Shown in pieces: positions 29,151 to 37,608 of a DNA stretch of 64,000 nucleotides. The DNA is from Bauldia litoralis. Its GTDB lineage: Bacteria > Pseudomonadota > Alphaproteobacteria > Rhizobiales > Kaistiaceae. The position numbers were made by a program, and so were the translations under genes. Positions within the stretch are counted from its first letter, which is position 1, and every line of letters begins with the position of its first letter. The DNA lies in the NCBI RefSeq assembly GCF_900104485.1, contig NZ_FMXQ01000002.1, positions 248,001 through 312,000 on the forward strand, read 5' to 3'. The notes beneath the pieces were generated by a model. It was not told where the DNA came from, made no database searches, and saw only the letters and a list, made by a program, of their open reading frames with translations.

Positions 29151-30455
29151 CTAGAATCTGCCCTGAGGGCCAAAGATGACGCTCAGGTTTTCATAGTCGT
29201 CGCGATCGAGGTTCGAGACGTTCTTCGAATACTCCACCGCGACGCCGAAAGCGATGTTTTCCCGCAAGGGGATCTCAAGGTTCGCGCCTACCGACCAGAG
29301 ATTGTCGCGGCGCTTGGTATCGAGCGCGGCATACGCCTCAGTCGGAGCGATTCCCTTGAAACTTGTATAGGAATAGCGGGCGAATGGCGACAGGGACCAA
29401 TCTTCGACGCCGAGAAGGTCGAAGCCGATCAGCATGGCGAGGCTGACCGTGTACTGGTCATAGCTCTGGTAGTCGGCCGCGGCCTGATTGTTGTAGTAGG
29501 CAAGCCGCGACACGACGGCGATGTTGTCCGTGACTTCCGCGTTCAGATCCACCGCATAGGTGAAGAAGTCGCCGGTCTGGTCGGTCGCGTCCGGGTAATC
29601 GTCGGAGTTGTAGTAGGACCGGTTCTTGTATTCGAATGTCGGCTCGACCCACCAGCCCTCTTCGAAGGTCAGGCGCGTGACGACGCCGCCGCCATAGGCC
29701 GACTGGTACGGCTCGTCGCCGAGCAGAATTCCCTGGACGATCGCGAAGGGCTTGATCGACAGCCCGCCGTCCTCGGTCGTCAGGCGCGGCCCCACCGTCG
29801 CCTCGGCGAAACCGAGGTCCAGCCGGTTGATCTTGGCCTGGTCGGCGTAATACCCGGAAACCGTCGCCTCGATCGACAGATTGTCGGTGACAGGTTCAGC
29901 CAGGCCGAGCGTTCCCAGTGCAAAGCTGTTCCAGTCCGCCTCCGGCTTCTCGAAGGGCAACGGCTCGCTGAGGCCGAGCGCAACGGAACCGTGGTTGGCG
30001 TTGGTCTGGTAGCGGGCGCCGATCTGACCAAAACCGCTCCATGGCGAGGGCTCGGTCTCGCGTCTGGCTTGCGCCAGCAACGTCGCGACCTCGCTTCGCT
30101 GGGCCGCATCGAGGTCGGGCAGCGCCTGGGCGTCCTTGAGATAGCCCGCGGCGGCCGCATAGGACTCGATCTGCATGTAGAACCGCGCCGCCTCCAGCTG
30201 GAGTGCCGCGTTGCTCGGGTCATAGAAGATGAGCCGCTCGACCGCCCCGATGGCCGCATCATAGTCGTTGAGCTGGACGGCGATATCGATCATCCGCCGG
30301 TTGAGGGCGCGATCCGAGGGATCGACGAGAAGCTGCTGATAGACGGAGTCGATTTCCGCGCGCAGGGCCGCCGGATCGCCGGTCGCGCCCTGCGCCAGCG
30401 ACGGCGCAGCGGCAAGCATGACTGCTCCCAGGAGCAGAGACCGCCTCATCGACAT
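29151..30455 (-). CDS. TPR plus outer-membrane beta-barrel protein (Slam/DUF560-like)
   Basis: About 434 residues: signal peptide (ending near PSLAQG), an N-terminal helical TPR-like region (about 25-135, with DYDAAIGAVERLIFYDPSNA), then a C-terminal half of alternating aromatic beta-strands (SPWSGFGQIGARYQTNA, PTFEYKNRSYYNSDD) ending in F, typical of outer-membrane barrels. The architecture resembles surface lipoprotein assembly modulators (DUF560), which translocate proteins across the outer membrane, but family membership was not tested. The ATG at 30455 precedes the signal peptide; a TTG at 30476 is possible. The stop is 8 bases before the FecR gene, consistent with translational coupling. 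Confidence 0.8.
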   Translation of the reverse strand: MSMRRSLLLGAVMLAAAPSLAQGATGDPAALRAEIDSVYQQLLVDPSDRALNRRMIDIAVQLNDYDAAIGAVERLIFYDPSNAALQLEAARFYMQIESYAAAAGYLKDAQALPDLDAAQRSEVATLLAQARRETEPSPWSGFGQIGARYQTNANHGSVALGLSEPLPFEKPEADWNSFALGTLGLAEPVTDNLSIEATVSGYYADQAKINRLDLGFAEATVGPRLTTEDGGLSIKPFAIVQGILLGDEPYQSAYGGGVVTRLTFEEGWWVEPTFEYKNRSYYNSDDYPDATDQTGDFFTYAVDLNAEVTDNIAVVSRLAYYNNQAAADYQSYDQYTVSLAMLIGFDLLGVEDWSLSPFARYSYTSFKGIAPTEAYAALDTKRRDNLWSVGANLEIPLRENIAFGVAVEYSKNVSNLDRDDYENLSVIFGPQGRF

Positions 30456-30588
30456 GGGACCCCGTCTTGAACTCAAAATGACACTCTCTTCGTCCCGATC
30501 ATAACCTCAGGGGACGGCTCGCGACCATCCGCTAATTAAATCTTCATAGATTGTTGTCTGAGAAGCACACCCGAGGAAAGGCCATTTC

Positions 30589-31434
30589 TTAGGCACAATA
30601 GCCCGGCGGCACCGTGAGTCGCGCGACGGTGGCCCCTTTCGGGTCGGAATAGGCCATGTGAAACGCAACCCCGTTGTCGTTGAGGAAGCGGATTTCCCTG
30701 GCCGACTGGCCGCAGAAGAGCGATTTGACGGTCCGCATGATGTAGGCGTCGAACGCGTGGATCTCGACCTCCCCCAGTTCCCGGCCGACGGCGTAACCAA
30801 GGCTGAGCGTCATGCCTTCCGACTCGACGCTGATCAGCGAGAGTTCCGGCCCCGCCTCGCGCGGCAGGCTTTCCTTGAGCTTGCCGGCGAACGCCGCCAT
30901 GCGCTTCCCGACATCGCCGGCACGTTCATCGACGGTCGGGTCGCCCGGCTTCGGCACGGAAACCGCCGGCAACGGCGGCGGGTCGTCGGCCGCGAACTCG
31001 GTACCGAGCGCGGTGTCGGCATCGGCTGCTTTCTGGCCCGCGTCTGACGGGCTGGCCGGGATCAGCGCCGTCAGCATCTCGACCGCCGGACCAAATCGGT
31101 CGCTCATATAGAACGCGAGTGTGCCGACGCCGACGACCATGCCGAGGAGAAATGAGAGGGTGACCGCCCCCGCTCCGAAACGGCGGCGGTGGCGCGGCGC
31201 GTCGAGGATGCGCTCGTCGACCGGCGGGGCGACGGAGTCCGGAGGTTCCAGAACGTCGACAGGGGCCGGCTCGAATATCGGTTCGTGCCGCGCCGCGACC
31301 GGCGGTCGCTCCTGTGGTCCCCTCGCCCGCCAGCTCGATATCAGGGCGGCCGCGACCAGGAAGACGAAGACGGCCAGGACCGCGCCAAGGATCGCGGCAA
31401 GCAAGGGGCTTTCGCCGATGATCGACCCTATCAT
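30589..31434 (-). CDS. Two-span membrane protein of unknown function
   Basis: About 281 residues, not recognised. Two hydrophobic segments are clear: LLAAILGAVLAVFVFLVAAALI (about 10-30, quoted in part) and SFLLGMVVGVGTLAFYM (about 100-120), separated by a Pro-rich acidic linker. The remaining ~160 residues are probably periplasmic and end in a compact region with two Cys (SLFCGQSA and the terminal GYCA) that could form a disulfide. It lies upstream of the TPR/barrel gene on the same strand, separated by 133 bases of AT-richer DNA, so a shared function is possible but unproven. The ATG at 31434 immediately precedes the first membrane segment. Confidence 0.72.
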   Translation of the reverse strand: MIGSIIGESPLLAAILGAVLAVFVFLVAAALISSWRARGPQERPPVAARHEPIFEPAPVDVLEPPDSVAPPVDERILDAPRHRRRFGAGAVTLSFLLGMVVGVGTLAFYMSDRFGPAVEMLTALIPASPSDAGQKAADADTALGTEFAADDPPPLPAVSVPKPGDPTVDERAGDVGKRMAAFAGKLKESLPREAGPELSLISVESEGMTLSLGYAVGRELGEVEIHAFDAYIMRTVKSLFCGQSAREIRFLNDNGVAFHMAYSDPKGATVARLTVPPGYCA

Positions 31435-31694
31435 CGTCCCAGTCCGGTCCCGTTCATCAGCCCCATCATCATGGTACCGCAGGAGCGCGCTTCCGACCAG
31501 CGCTTGCGCGACCGCCGATCCATCGCCGACGGCTTGAGGTCCATGGCAACGAGGGATCGGAAACTTGCATCCACGCGATCCTGCTCGTCCGCGTGCGCCA
31601 GGCCTTTTGGCGGGCGCGGGAGCCAATGGCAAGGACTCGCCAATTCCCCCTTTCGTCGATAGGCCGCAGCCGCTATCTGGTTAGCCACAGGTCA

Positions 31695-31783
<89 letters not shown>

Positions 31784-31784
<1 letters not shown>

Positions 31785-31827
31785 ATTGTCGACATAAGCA
31801 TTTGAAAACAGTGCCTTGTCGACAATT
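31784..31827. repeat. Inverted repeat AATTGTCGACA directly after tRNA-Ser
   Basis: AATTGTCGACA at 31784-31794 and its exact reverse complement TGTCGACAATT at 31817-31827, with a 22-base spacer. Each arm contains the palindrome TGTCGACA; the two octamers are 30 bases apart, about three helical turns. There is no T-run, so a simple intrinsic terminator for the tRNA is not a good fit. A paired operator before the lipase gene is the alternative. Confidence 0.6.
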
Positions 31828-31958
31828 CGCAGGGTCCTGCACAAGAATTTGCCCACGCGACGGCAGGTCCGACGTATCACAGTCCGCAAATGGCGGTAGT
31901 ATACGCACGATGAGAGCTGTCATCCGGTGGATGTCGAACGACCAACCGGAGAACATCG

Positions 31959-33842
31959 ATGGTGCTTCCCGACCAGGCCACCCTGAATACCCTGATGTAT
32001 TTCTCGGTGCTCGCCTACAGCTCGGACGTCCCGGTCTCGATCACGCCGTCCGTGAAGGCGCCGACCGGCCAGGAAGCCAACTGGTCGACCTGGACGGCCC
32101 TCAACGGGACGGATCTCGATACACCCGTGATCCCGACGCACATTTTCTTTGGAAAGAACAACTTCTACAAATTCGCGAACGCGCAGGCCATCGTCGCCGT
32201 CAATGACACGGACGATGCCCTGATCCTCGCGTTCAAGGGCACCGACATAAAGTCTCTGGCCGATTGGCTCGAGGATATCTTCTATATTAATACCTATTAC
32301 TACCAGTTCACCCCACTACTGAAATCGATTGAATACTATCTTTCGCAGAATCCCAACATCAAGAACGTCTATGTGACGGGCGACAGCCTCGGCGCCGGCG
32401 CGGCCGAGCAGTACATGTACAATCACCCGGACACGGCGTCCGTGTCGTTTGAGGCCATCACCTTCGGGTCTCCCGGATTCGTCCTCAAGGGCGACGCTCC
32501 GCACGACGAGCGCGTCACGAACGTCATGCATGCGGGCGATCCTGTCCCGTGGCTGGGTCATGTGGTGAGAGGCTACAAGAGCATTGGCACCGACATGCCG
32601 ATGACCCTTTTCGACTTCGATGACGGCTCCCCTCCGCCAACGAATTTCAACGAACATTTCAAGGGTCTCTACCAGCTGAACCTGTTCTATCTGACGAACT
32701 CGGCGCTCTATCGGCTTGCCGATAGCGACGATGAAATCGTGCTGGGCGTGGGCCCTGCCGGCGATCCGCCACCCGGCACGAGTCTCCCGGCCATTTCGTA
32801 CGACGACGTCATCGACAAGAGCGGGCTCGATACTTCGTTCTTCCTGCTCGGTCTTGCCGGCGACGACGATCTGACGGGCGGAACCGGGCCGGATCTCCTC
32901 GACGCCGGGGCCGGAAAGGATGTGCTGCAAGGCAACGCAGGAGATGACGCTCTGGCCGGCGGAAAAGGTCGGGACCTGCTGCACGGCGGGCCTGACAACG
33001 ACACGTTCGTCTTCATCGCCCGGGATGGCGTCGATACGATCGATGAACAGGAACGCGGCGGTCTCGACGTTCTCGAGATTCACTCCAGCGCTCTTCGCAA
33101 CATCGATCCCGACGATATTTCCTACTGGCTCTCCGGCGGCAAGCACGATCTCGCCATCGGGCTTGTCGGTGGAGACCAGGGAACGATCACGATAAAGCAA
33201 ATGGATGTGGCATTGTCTCAGGTCGAGACGCTGCGCCTGTTCGACGCGGACGGTAACCAGGTCGGCCCGGATGTCGATCTGGTCCAGAAGTTCCACGATG
33301 CCGGCTCCGGCCTCGACGACGTGATCCTGCTCAACAAGGGTCATCAGGAAGTCTTCGCGGGCGGCGGTCACGACATCATGGAAGGCGGCGTGGGCAACGA
33401 CAGGCTCCACGGTGGCCGCGGCCGGGATACCATCGACGGCGGCAAGGGCAACGACAAGCTCTGGGGCGGCAATGGCCACGACGTCATGGGAGGCGGAAAC
33501 GGCGATGACACGCTCCGCGGTGGCTCCGGTCAGGATACCATCAATGGCGGCAAGGGCAACGACAAGCTCTCGGGCGGCAAAGCCGGCGACAATTTCGTCT
33601 TCGATCAGGCACCGGGCGGCCGCCATGCCGACAAGATCAAGGATTTCGCCGACGGCGCGGACCTGATCGTCCTCGATGCTTCGTCGTTCGACGGGCTGAC
33701 CGCGGGCGAGATGACGCCACAGCAGTTCAAGCTGCACATTGCGTACGACTCAAATGGCTGGCTGAGCTTTGATAGCCAGAAATTCGCCAAGCTCCAGTCC
33801 GGCGGGATCGACATGGATCACACGGATTTCCTGGTGATCTGA
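31959..33842 (+). CDS. Secreted RTX lipase-like protein (lipase class 3 type)
   Basis: A 627-residue protein. The N-terminal ~290 residues look like an alpha/beta-hydrolase of the class 3 lipase type: AILAFKGTD-like strand (LILAFKGTDIKSLADW), the nucleophile elbow VTGDSLGAGAAEQY (GDSLG, Ser near 144) and FEAITFGSPGF. The C-terminal half has RTX nonapeptides (GGKGNDKLWGGNGHDVMGG) binding Ca2+ and ends TDFLVI, a likely type I secretion signal. There is no N-terminal signal peptide. GGAG lies 7 bases before the ATG. It is probably exported by a type I system not encoded here and hydrolyses an ester substrate; the substrate is unknown. Confidence 0.88.
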   Translation: MVLPDQATLNTLMYFSVLAYSSDVPVSITPSVKAPTGQEANWSTWTALNGTDLDTPVIPTHIFFGKNNFYKFANAQAIVAVNDTDDALILAFKGTDIKSLADWLEDIFYINTYYYQFTPLLKSIEYYLSQNPNIKNVYVTGDSLGAGAAEQYMYNHPDTASVSFEAITFGSPGFVLKGDAPHDERVTNVMHAGDPVPWLGHVVRGYKSIGTDMPMTLFDFDDGSPPPTNFNEHFKGLYQLNLFYLTNSALYRLADSDDEIVLGVGPAGDPPPGTSLPAISYDDVIDKSGLDTSFFLLGLAGDDDLTGGTGPDLLDAGAGKDVLQGNAGDDALAGGKGRDLLHGGPDNDTFVFIARDGVDTIDEQERGGLDVLEIHSSALRNIDPDDISYWLSGGKHDLAIGLVGGDQGTITIKQMDVALSQVETLRLFDADGNQVGPDVDLVQKFHDAGSGLDDVILLNKGHQEVFAGGGHDIMEGGVGNDRLHGGRGRDTIDGGKGNDKLWGGNGHDVMGGGNGDDTLRGGSGQDTINGGKGNDKLSGGKAGDNFVFDQAPGGRHADKIKDFADGADLIVLDASSFDGLTAGEMTPQQFKLHIAYDSNGWLSFDSQKFAKLQSGGIDMDHTDFLVI

Positions 33843-33881
33843 ACGTCGGCGCCGCGCCGGTCTGGCTCACCCGGCCGTCGG

Positions 33882-34049
33882 CTACCAGATACCCAGCAGC
33901 ACGCCCCATCCGTGGATGACGCCGACGGGGAAGATGATCGCTCCGACGAACAGGAATGCCCACTGATCGAGCGTGAAACAGGCGTAGAGATGGGCGATCC
34001 AGCCGCCGAAAGCGGCAAAGAAGGCCACAATGGCGATCGTCTTGGTCAT
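33882..34049 (-). CDS. 55-residue membrane protein
   Basis: A short open frame of 55 residues with two hydrophobic segments (TIAIVAFFAAFGGWIAHLYA and AFLFVGAIIFPVGVIHGWGV) joined by CFTLDQW, ending LLGIW. Its composition and the clean two-span layout suggest a real small membrane protein. It is convergent with the lipase gene and lies 40 bases from its stop. The ribosome site is weak (GAGCGAG). Function unknown; small proteins of similar layout are widespread in alphaproteobacteria. Confidence 0.62.
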   Translation of the reverse strand: MTKTIAIVAFFAAFGGWIAHLYACFTLDQWAFLFVGAIIFPVGVIHGWGVLLGIW

Positions 34050-34202
34050 CGTTCTCGCTCAAGCCCGGCCTCCAAGCTCGAGACCGGATCCTGCCCAGTT
34101 AGCCAGATGACGAGGGCCACCGCTTACGCTGGCGAGACAGATTCTTATGATTTGCCGCCACGGGTCGTGTTTGGACGTTGCGTGGCGGGCCAAGTGTCGT
34201 GA

Positions 34203-35216
34203 TCAGTGGCGGCGGAGTTCGCTTGGCGATTGCCCCGACCAGCGCCGGAAGGCCGTGCTGAATGCCGGCTGGTTGGCATAGCCGAGCAGGAAGGCGACCT
34301 GGGTGAGGCTCAGGTTGGAACTGGTGACGTATTTCACTGCCAGCTGATGGCGCAACCGGTCGAGCACGGCATCGAAGCTGGTGCCTTCCATCGCAAGCTT
34401 GCGGGTCAGGGTGCGGTCGCTCATGCCGAGATCCACCGCGATGACCTTGGCCTTCGCTGCGCCGGTAGGCAGCAGTTCGATGATGCGGCGCTCGACCGCC
34501 TGCAAGAGGCCCGGCTCGCGCGTCCCGTGTTCTTTCAGGGTCGCCTCGCAATGGGTGCGCAGGATCTTGAGGAGCCGGTCGTCGGCCGTGGCGATGGGAT
34601 CGGCCATGTCGCTGGCCTTGAGGACGATCCGCACGTGATCCTCGCCGAAAACGATCGGGCATCCCAGGCACCGCGCCACCTCGCCGCGCCGGGCATTGCG
34701 GCCATGGACGAAGGATGCTTCGAGCGGCCTGATGTCCCGCCCGACGACAAGCCGCCAGTAATTGAGCAGGAGTCCGGCGCCGAATTCCGCCTGCTGGCTG
34801 TATTGCAGGTAGCTCGGGTCAACCGGATTCATGGTCACGATGACGGTGTCGTCAGCCCTGGAAACACCGAGCTGGATCGCTTCGGTGAAGACCTGCAGGT
34901 AGCGGGCGAGATTGTCGAGCGCGTCCCCGAAGGTGCGTGATGCCAGCCCGAGATAGGCAAGCGCGTCGGCGTCCCGCACGTCGACCCGCGTCGACAGGCG
35001 AACGCCATAACAATCGTCGTCGAGTTCGCGGGCGGCGATCTCCATCAACCGCGCCTGCGCCGGCCAGGAAATGCGCGCCCCGTCGCGATTGACGGCCCGG
35101 AGGTCGAGACCAGCCTCGTCAAAGATCGCGTCGACGTCCCTGCCGGCGTTCCGCAGATCGCCGAGGATGGCCTTCGGCCACACCGACAGCACTCTTGGAG
35201 TCCCGTTCACCGGCAA
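34203..35216 (-). CDS. AraC-family transcriptional regulator
   Basis: A 337-residue regulator. The N-terminal ~180 residues match the layout of the AraC 'arabinose-binding-like' N-domain found in OruR/ArgR-type regulators (ILGDLRNAGRDVDAIFDEAG, FGAGLLLNYWRLVVG). The C-terminus has the double HTH of AraC (AVDLGMSDRTLTRKLAMEG and LSLTQVAFLLGYANQPAFST). A TTG at 35216 is chosen because GGGGAG lies 9 bases upstream and the length then fits the family; a GTG at 35210 is an alternative. It lies downstream of the PIG-L gene on the same strand, and its target is unknown. Confidence 0.88.
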   Translation of the reverse strand: MPVNGTPRVLSVWPKAILGDLRNAGRDVDAIFDEAGLDLRAVNRDGARISWPAQARLMEIAARELDDDCYGVRLSTRVDVRDADALAYLGLASRTFGDALDNLARYLQVFTEAIQLGVSRADDTVIVTMNPVDPSYLQYSQQAEFGAGLLLNYWRLVVGRDIRPLEASFVHGRNARRGEVARCLGCPIVFGEDHVRIVLKASDMADPIATADDRLLKILRTHCEATLKEHGTREPGLLQAVERRIIELLPTGAAKAKVIAVDLGMSDRTLTRKLAMEGTSFDAVLDRLRHQLAVKYVTSSNLSLTQVAFLLGYANQPAFSTAFRRWSGQSPSELRRH

Positions 35217-35343
35217 ATGACGACGCTCCCCGAAAGCCCGAGCGTTGATCCTGGCGCGTTCCCCGCAATCTCTCCGGGTGCGGCAGCTCAATTGGGTCAC
35301 AATAGCTGCACTCTGGCTGCAAGTCGTAGGGATTCCGTTGACC

Positions 35344-36144
35344 TCATCGCAGGCGCGGGTTGGGCGTGACCCGATCGCCCAGCAGGTCGCGGATGGGATC
35401 GGCATCCTCGGTCGAGTAGCCGAAATGCAGGTGGCGCTGCCAGCCCTCGGCGACCTCGAACCGCCCGGACAGGGTGCCCATCCGGCGGCTGAATTCCTCC
35501 ATCTGGTCGAGGTAGGAGCCCATGCCCTGGCTTTCGCTCAGCCAGTCGCCTTGCGAGGTGTGATTGGCCAGCATCGATCGCTTTCGCGCCAGCGTCGTAC
35601 CAATGTCGACAAACGACTCCGGCTCGACGGGCTGACGCATGCCCGTCATCAGCCCGACGGGCATGGCGTGGTAGATCACCGTCTCCCCCTTGTAGTGGGG
35701 CTCCGGCGGCAGCGTCCCGTAGTTGGGGATTTCGCGGGCGAACGCGCCGGTGACCGCCAGTCGGCAGGCGTTCATGTGGTCTTCCATATAATCCAGCGGC
35801 GGCTGCGTCAGGATGATGTCCGGCTTGACCCGGCGGATCACCGCCGCGACCCTTGCAATCGACGGGGCGTCATAGAACAGCGTCAGGTCATCGGCGATCG
35901 GCGGGTGGATCTCCGCGCCAATCTCGCGCGCCGCGGCCTGGGCTTCCTCCCAACGCCGCCGCTTGATCTCCTCGTAGCCATATTGCACCGAGCCGTAGCA
36001 TCCGTTGCAAAGGTTCCAGAGGTGGATGGCGACCCCGGCATCCTTCAACAGAAGCAGTGTACCGGCCATCATGAATTCGATGTCATCAGGGTGCGCGACG
36101 ATTGCGAACGCGGTCTTTTGTCCGGAGACGCTGGTGCTCGACAT
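35344..36144 (-). CDS. PIG-L (LmbE-like) family deacetylase
   Basis: A 266-residue zinc-dependent deacetylase. The family motif HPDDIEF follows the first strand (FAIVAHPDDIEFMMAG), and the third zinc ligand is in YMEDHMNACRL. The family removes N-acetyl groups from amino sugars or sugar-linked substrates. GAGGA lies 9 bases upstream of the ATG at 36144. The neighbouring genes are an AraC regulator downstream and the Bat operon end upstream, neither of which indicates a substrate. Confidence 0.88.
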   Translation of the reverse strand: MSSTSVSGQKTAFAIVAHPDDIEFMMAGTLLLLKDAGVAIHLWNLCNGCYGSVQYGYEEIKRRRWEEAQAAAREIGAEIHPPIADDLTLFYDAPSIARVAAVIRRVKPDIILTQPPLDYMEDHMNACRLAVTGAFAREIPNYGTLPPEPHYKGETVIYHAMPVGLMTGMRQPVEPESFVDIGTTLARKRSMLANHTSQGDWLSESQGMGSYLDQMEEFSRRMGTLSGRFEVAEGWQRHLHFGYSTEDADPIRDLLGDRVTPNPRLR

Positions 36145-36294
36145 GAACGGGTTTCCTCGGTTTTTTTCGTTGCGGCACCATCGCGCGGGCCTCAACCGAG
36201 CGCCACGATTTTGTTTCCTCCGATCGACAGATTGGCGGCTTCTCTCGACATGATCCGACCGGACCAACGCCGTAAGCCGCCTGTTGGCCGACCC

Positions 36295-37608
36295 TCACCC
36301 AGCCGCTGGTGCCGACGGGTTGAGGGGCGGCAGGGGATGGCCGCCTTCGGGGTGGGTAGAGCAGCGGTCGCGACGCGATGACTTGAGCGCCGCAAGGGCT
36401 GCGCTCCAGGCCTCCGTGCCCGGCACCCCGCCCGACCCGCTGGCGACGCCATAGATCGATCGTCCCAGGCGCGCCATTGCGGCGTCTAGTGCCGCATCCG
36501 CGCCCCCTTCCCGGCCGGACGCCCGCCGGCGCCAAAGGGCGATGGCGGCGGTTGCGTCGCTGAAGCGCCGGCCGCGGATCGCCGCTTCGGCTTTCCCGTA
36601 GGCAAAGGACTCCGACGCCAGCCATTCGGCGTGGCGACGGTTGCGCCAGGCGGCGATCCTTGGCCAGGCGAGATAGACGCCCCAGGACACCAGCCCCAGG
36701 ACGACCGCGCCGGCCAGCACCAGCAGCGCCAGCCTGGTCCAGTCGAATGGGTCGACAGATGGCGGCGGTCCACTGATCCTGAGGGCAATGCCGGGAACCG
36801 ACCCGCTCTCGACCTTGCCGCTGTCCAGGTTGAACCAGCGGATGGAGATCTCCGGGAGGTCGACCTGCCCGCCGGCTTGCGCGATGTAGGTGACCCGATC
36901 GACCCGCGTCCCGGAAAGGGCGCCCCGGTCGTCGGTCTCGGCGATCGCGGGTTCGGCCGGATACGACGCGATGACGTTCGACTCGAGCGGCGCGATCAAT
37001 GGCGGAATGAACAGCGGCGACACGCCGTCGATGCGGACGGTCACCTCGCGGACGATGGAGTCGCCCGGCGCCAGCGCTGCGGGGTCGCCCGAGACCGTCT
37101 GTTCGATCTCGATGTTCTCGGCGGCGATGAAGGGATCGAGGTCTTCTGTCCCCGGCGGCCGGGCGGCGACAAAGGAGAGCGGCTCGGTCCGGAGATTGAC
37201 CACGACCGGCGCGCTTGTTTCCGGGTCGGCGTAGGTGACCTTGATGACGCCCGCCGGAATCGTGAACCGTCCCGGCACCATCGGCGTCAGCCGGTAGGAG
37301 CGGCCGACGCCCGCCCAGGTCTCCCGCTCGATCGACTCGCTGATCGGCCCGGAGGCGCGCTCGGGAAGCCGCACCATGACATCGGGCACCTCGAAGCTCG
37401 GGAAGATCGGCGGCTTGGGCAGGAAGGTCGGGGTCAGGATCTCGATTCTATAGATCAGCGCCTGCCCCGGAATCGCGCTTGTCTCTTCGAGGCTGGTGCG
37501 CAGGAACGGCTTCTTGCTGGCGATGGCCTGCTCTTCCGCGCTCTGCTCCTGGCCGGCGGCCGCGCCCGCCAGGCCGAGCAGCAATCCCAGGGCGAGCCAG
37601 ACCCTCAT
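36295..37608 (-). CDS. BatD-like membrane protein
   Basis: A 437-residue protein with a signal peptide (ending LAGAAAGQE), a long extracytoplasmic beta-rich region of the BatD type (LRTSLEETSAIPGQALIYRI, GDSIVREVTVRIDGVSPLF) and one C-terminal membrane segment (LALLVLAGAVVLGLVSWGVY) with a cytoplasmic tail. Bat proteins are linked to oxygen tolerance and envelope stress in Bacteroides, but the biochemical role is unknown. The start overlaps the upstream VWA-TPR gene by four bases (ATGA). It is the last gene of the moxR operon. Confidence 0.82.
   Translation of the reverse strand: MRVWLALGLLLGLAGAAAGQEQSAEEQAIASKKPFLRTSLEETSAIPGQALIYRIEILTPTFLPKPPIFPSFEVPDVMVRLPERASGPISESIERETWAGVGRSYRLTPMVPGRFTIPAGVIKVTYADPETSAPVVVNLRTEPLSFVAARPPGTEDLDPFIAAENIEIEQTVSGDPAALAPGDSIVREVTVRIDGVSPLFIPPLIAPLESNVIASYPAEPAIAETDDRGALSGTRVDRVTYIAQAGGQVDLPEISIRWFNLDSGKVESGSVPGIALRISGPPPSVDPFDWTRLALLVLAGAVVLGLVSWGVYLAWPRIAAWRNRRHAEWLASESFAYGKAEAAIRGRRFSDATAAIALWRRRASGREGGADAALDAAMARLGRSIYGVASGSGGVPGTEAWSAALAALKSSRRDRCSTHPEGGHPLPPLNPSAPAAG

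Noticed and set aside
31431-31688. 85-codon minus-strand frame whose stop overlaps the start of the two-span membrane protein gene
   Set aside because: The overlap looks operon-like, but the sequence is Arg/Met-rich with no domain or hydrophobic pattern and no good ribosome site. Chance cannot be excluded.
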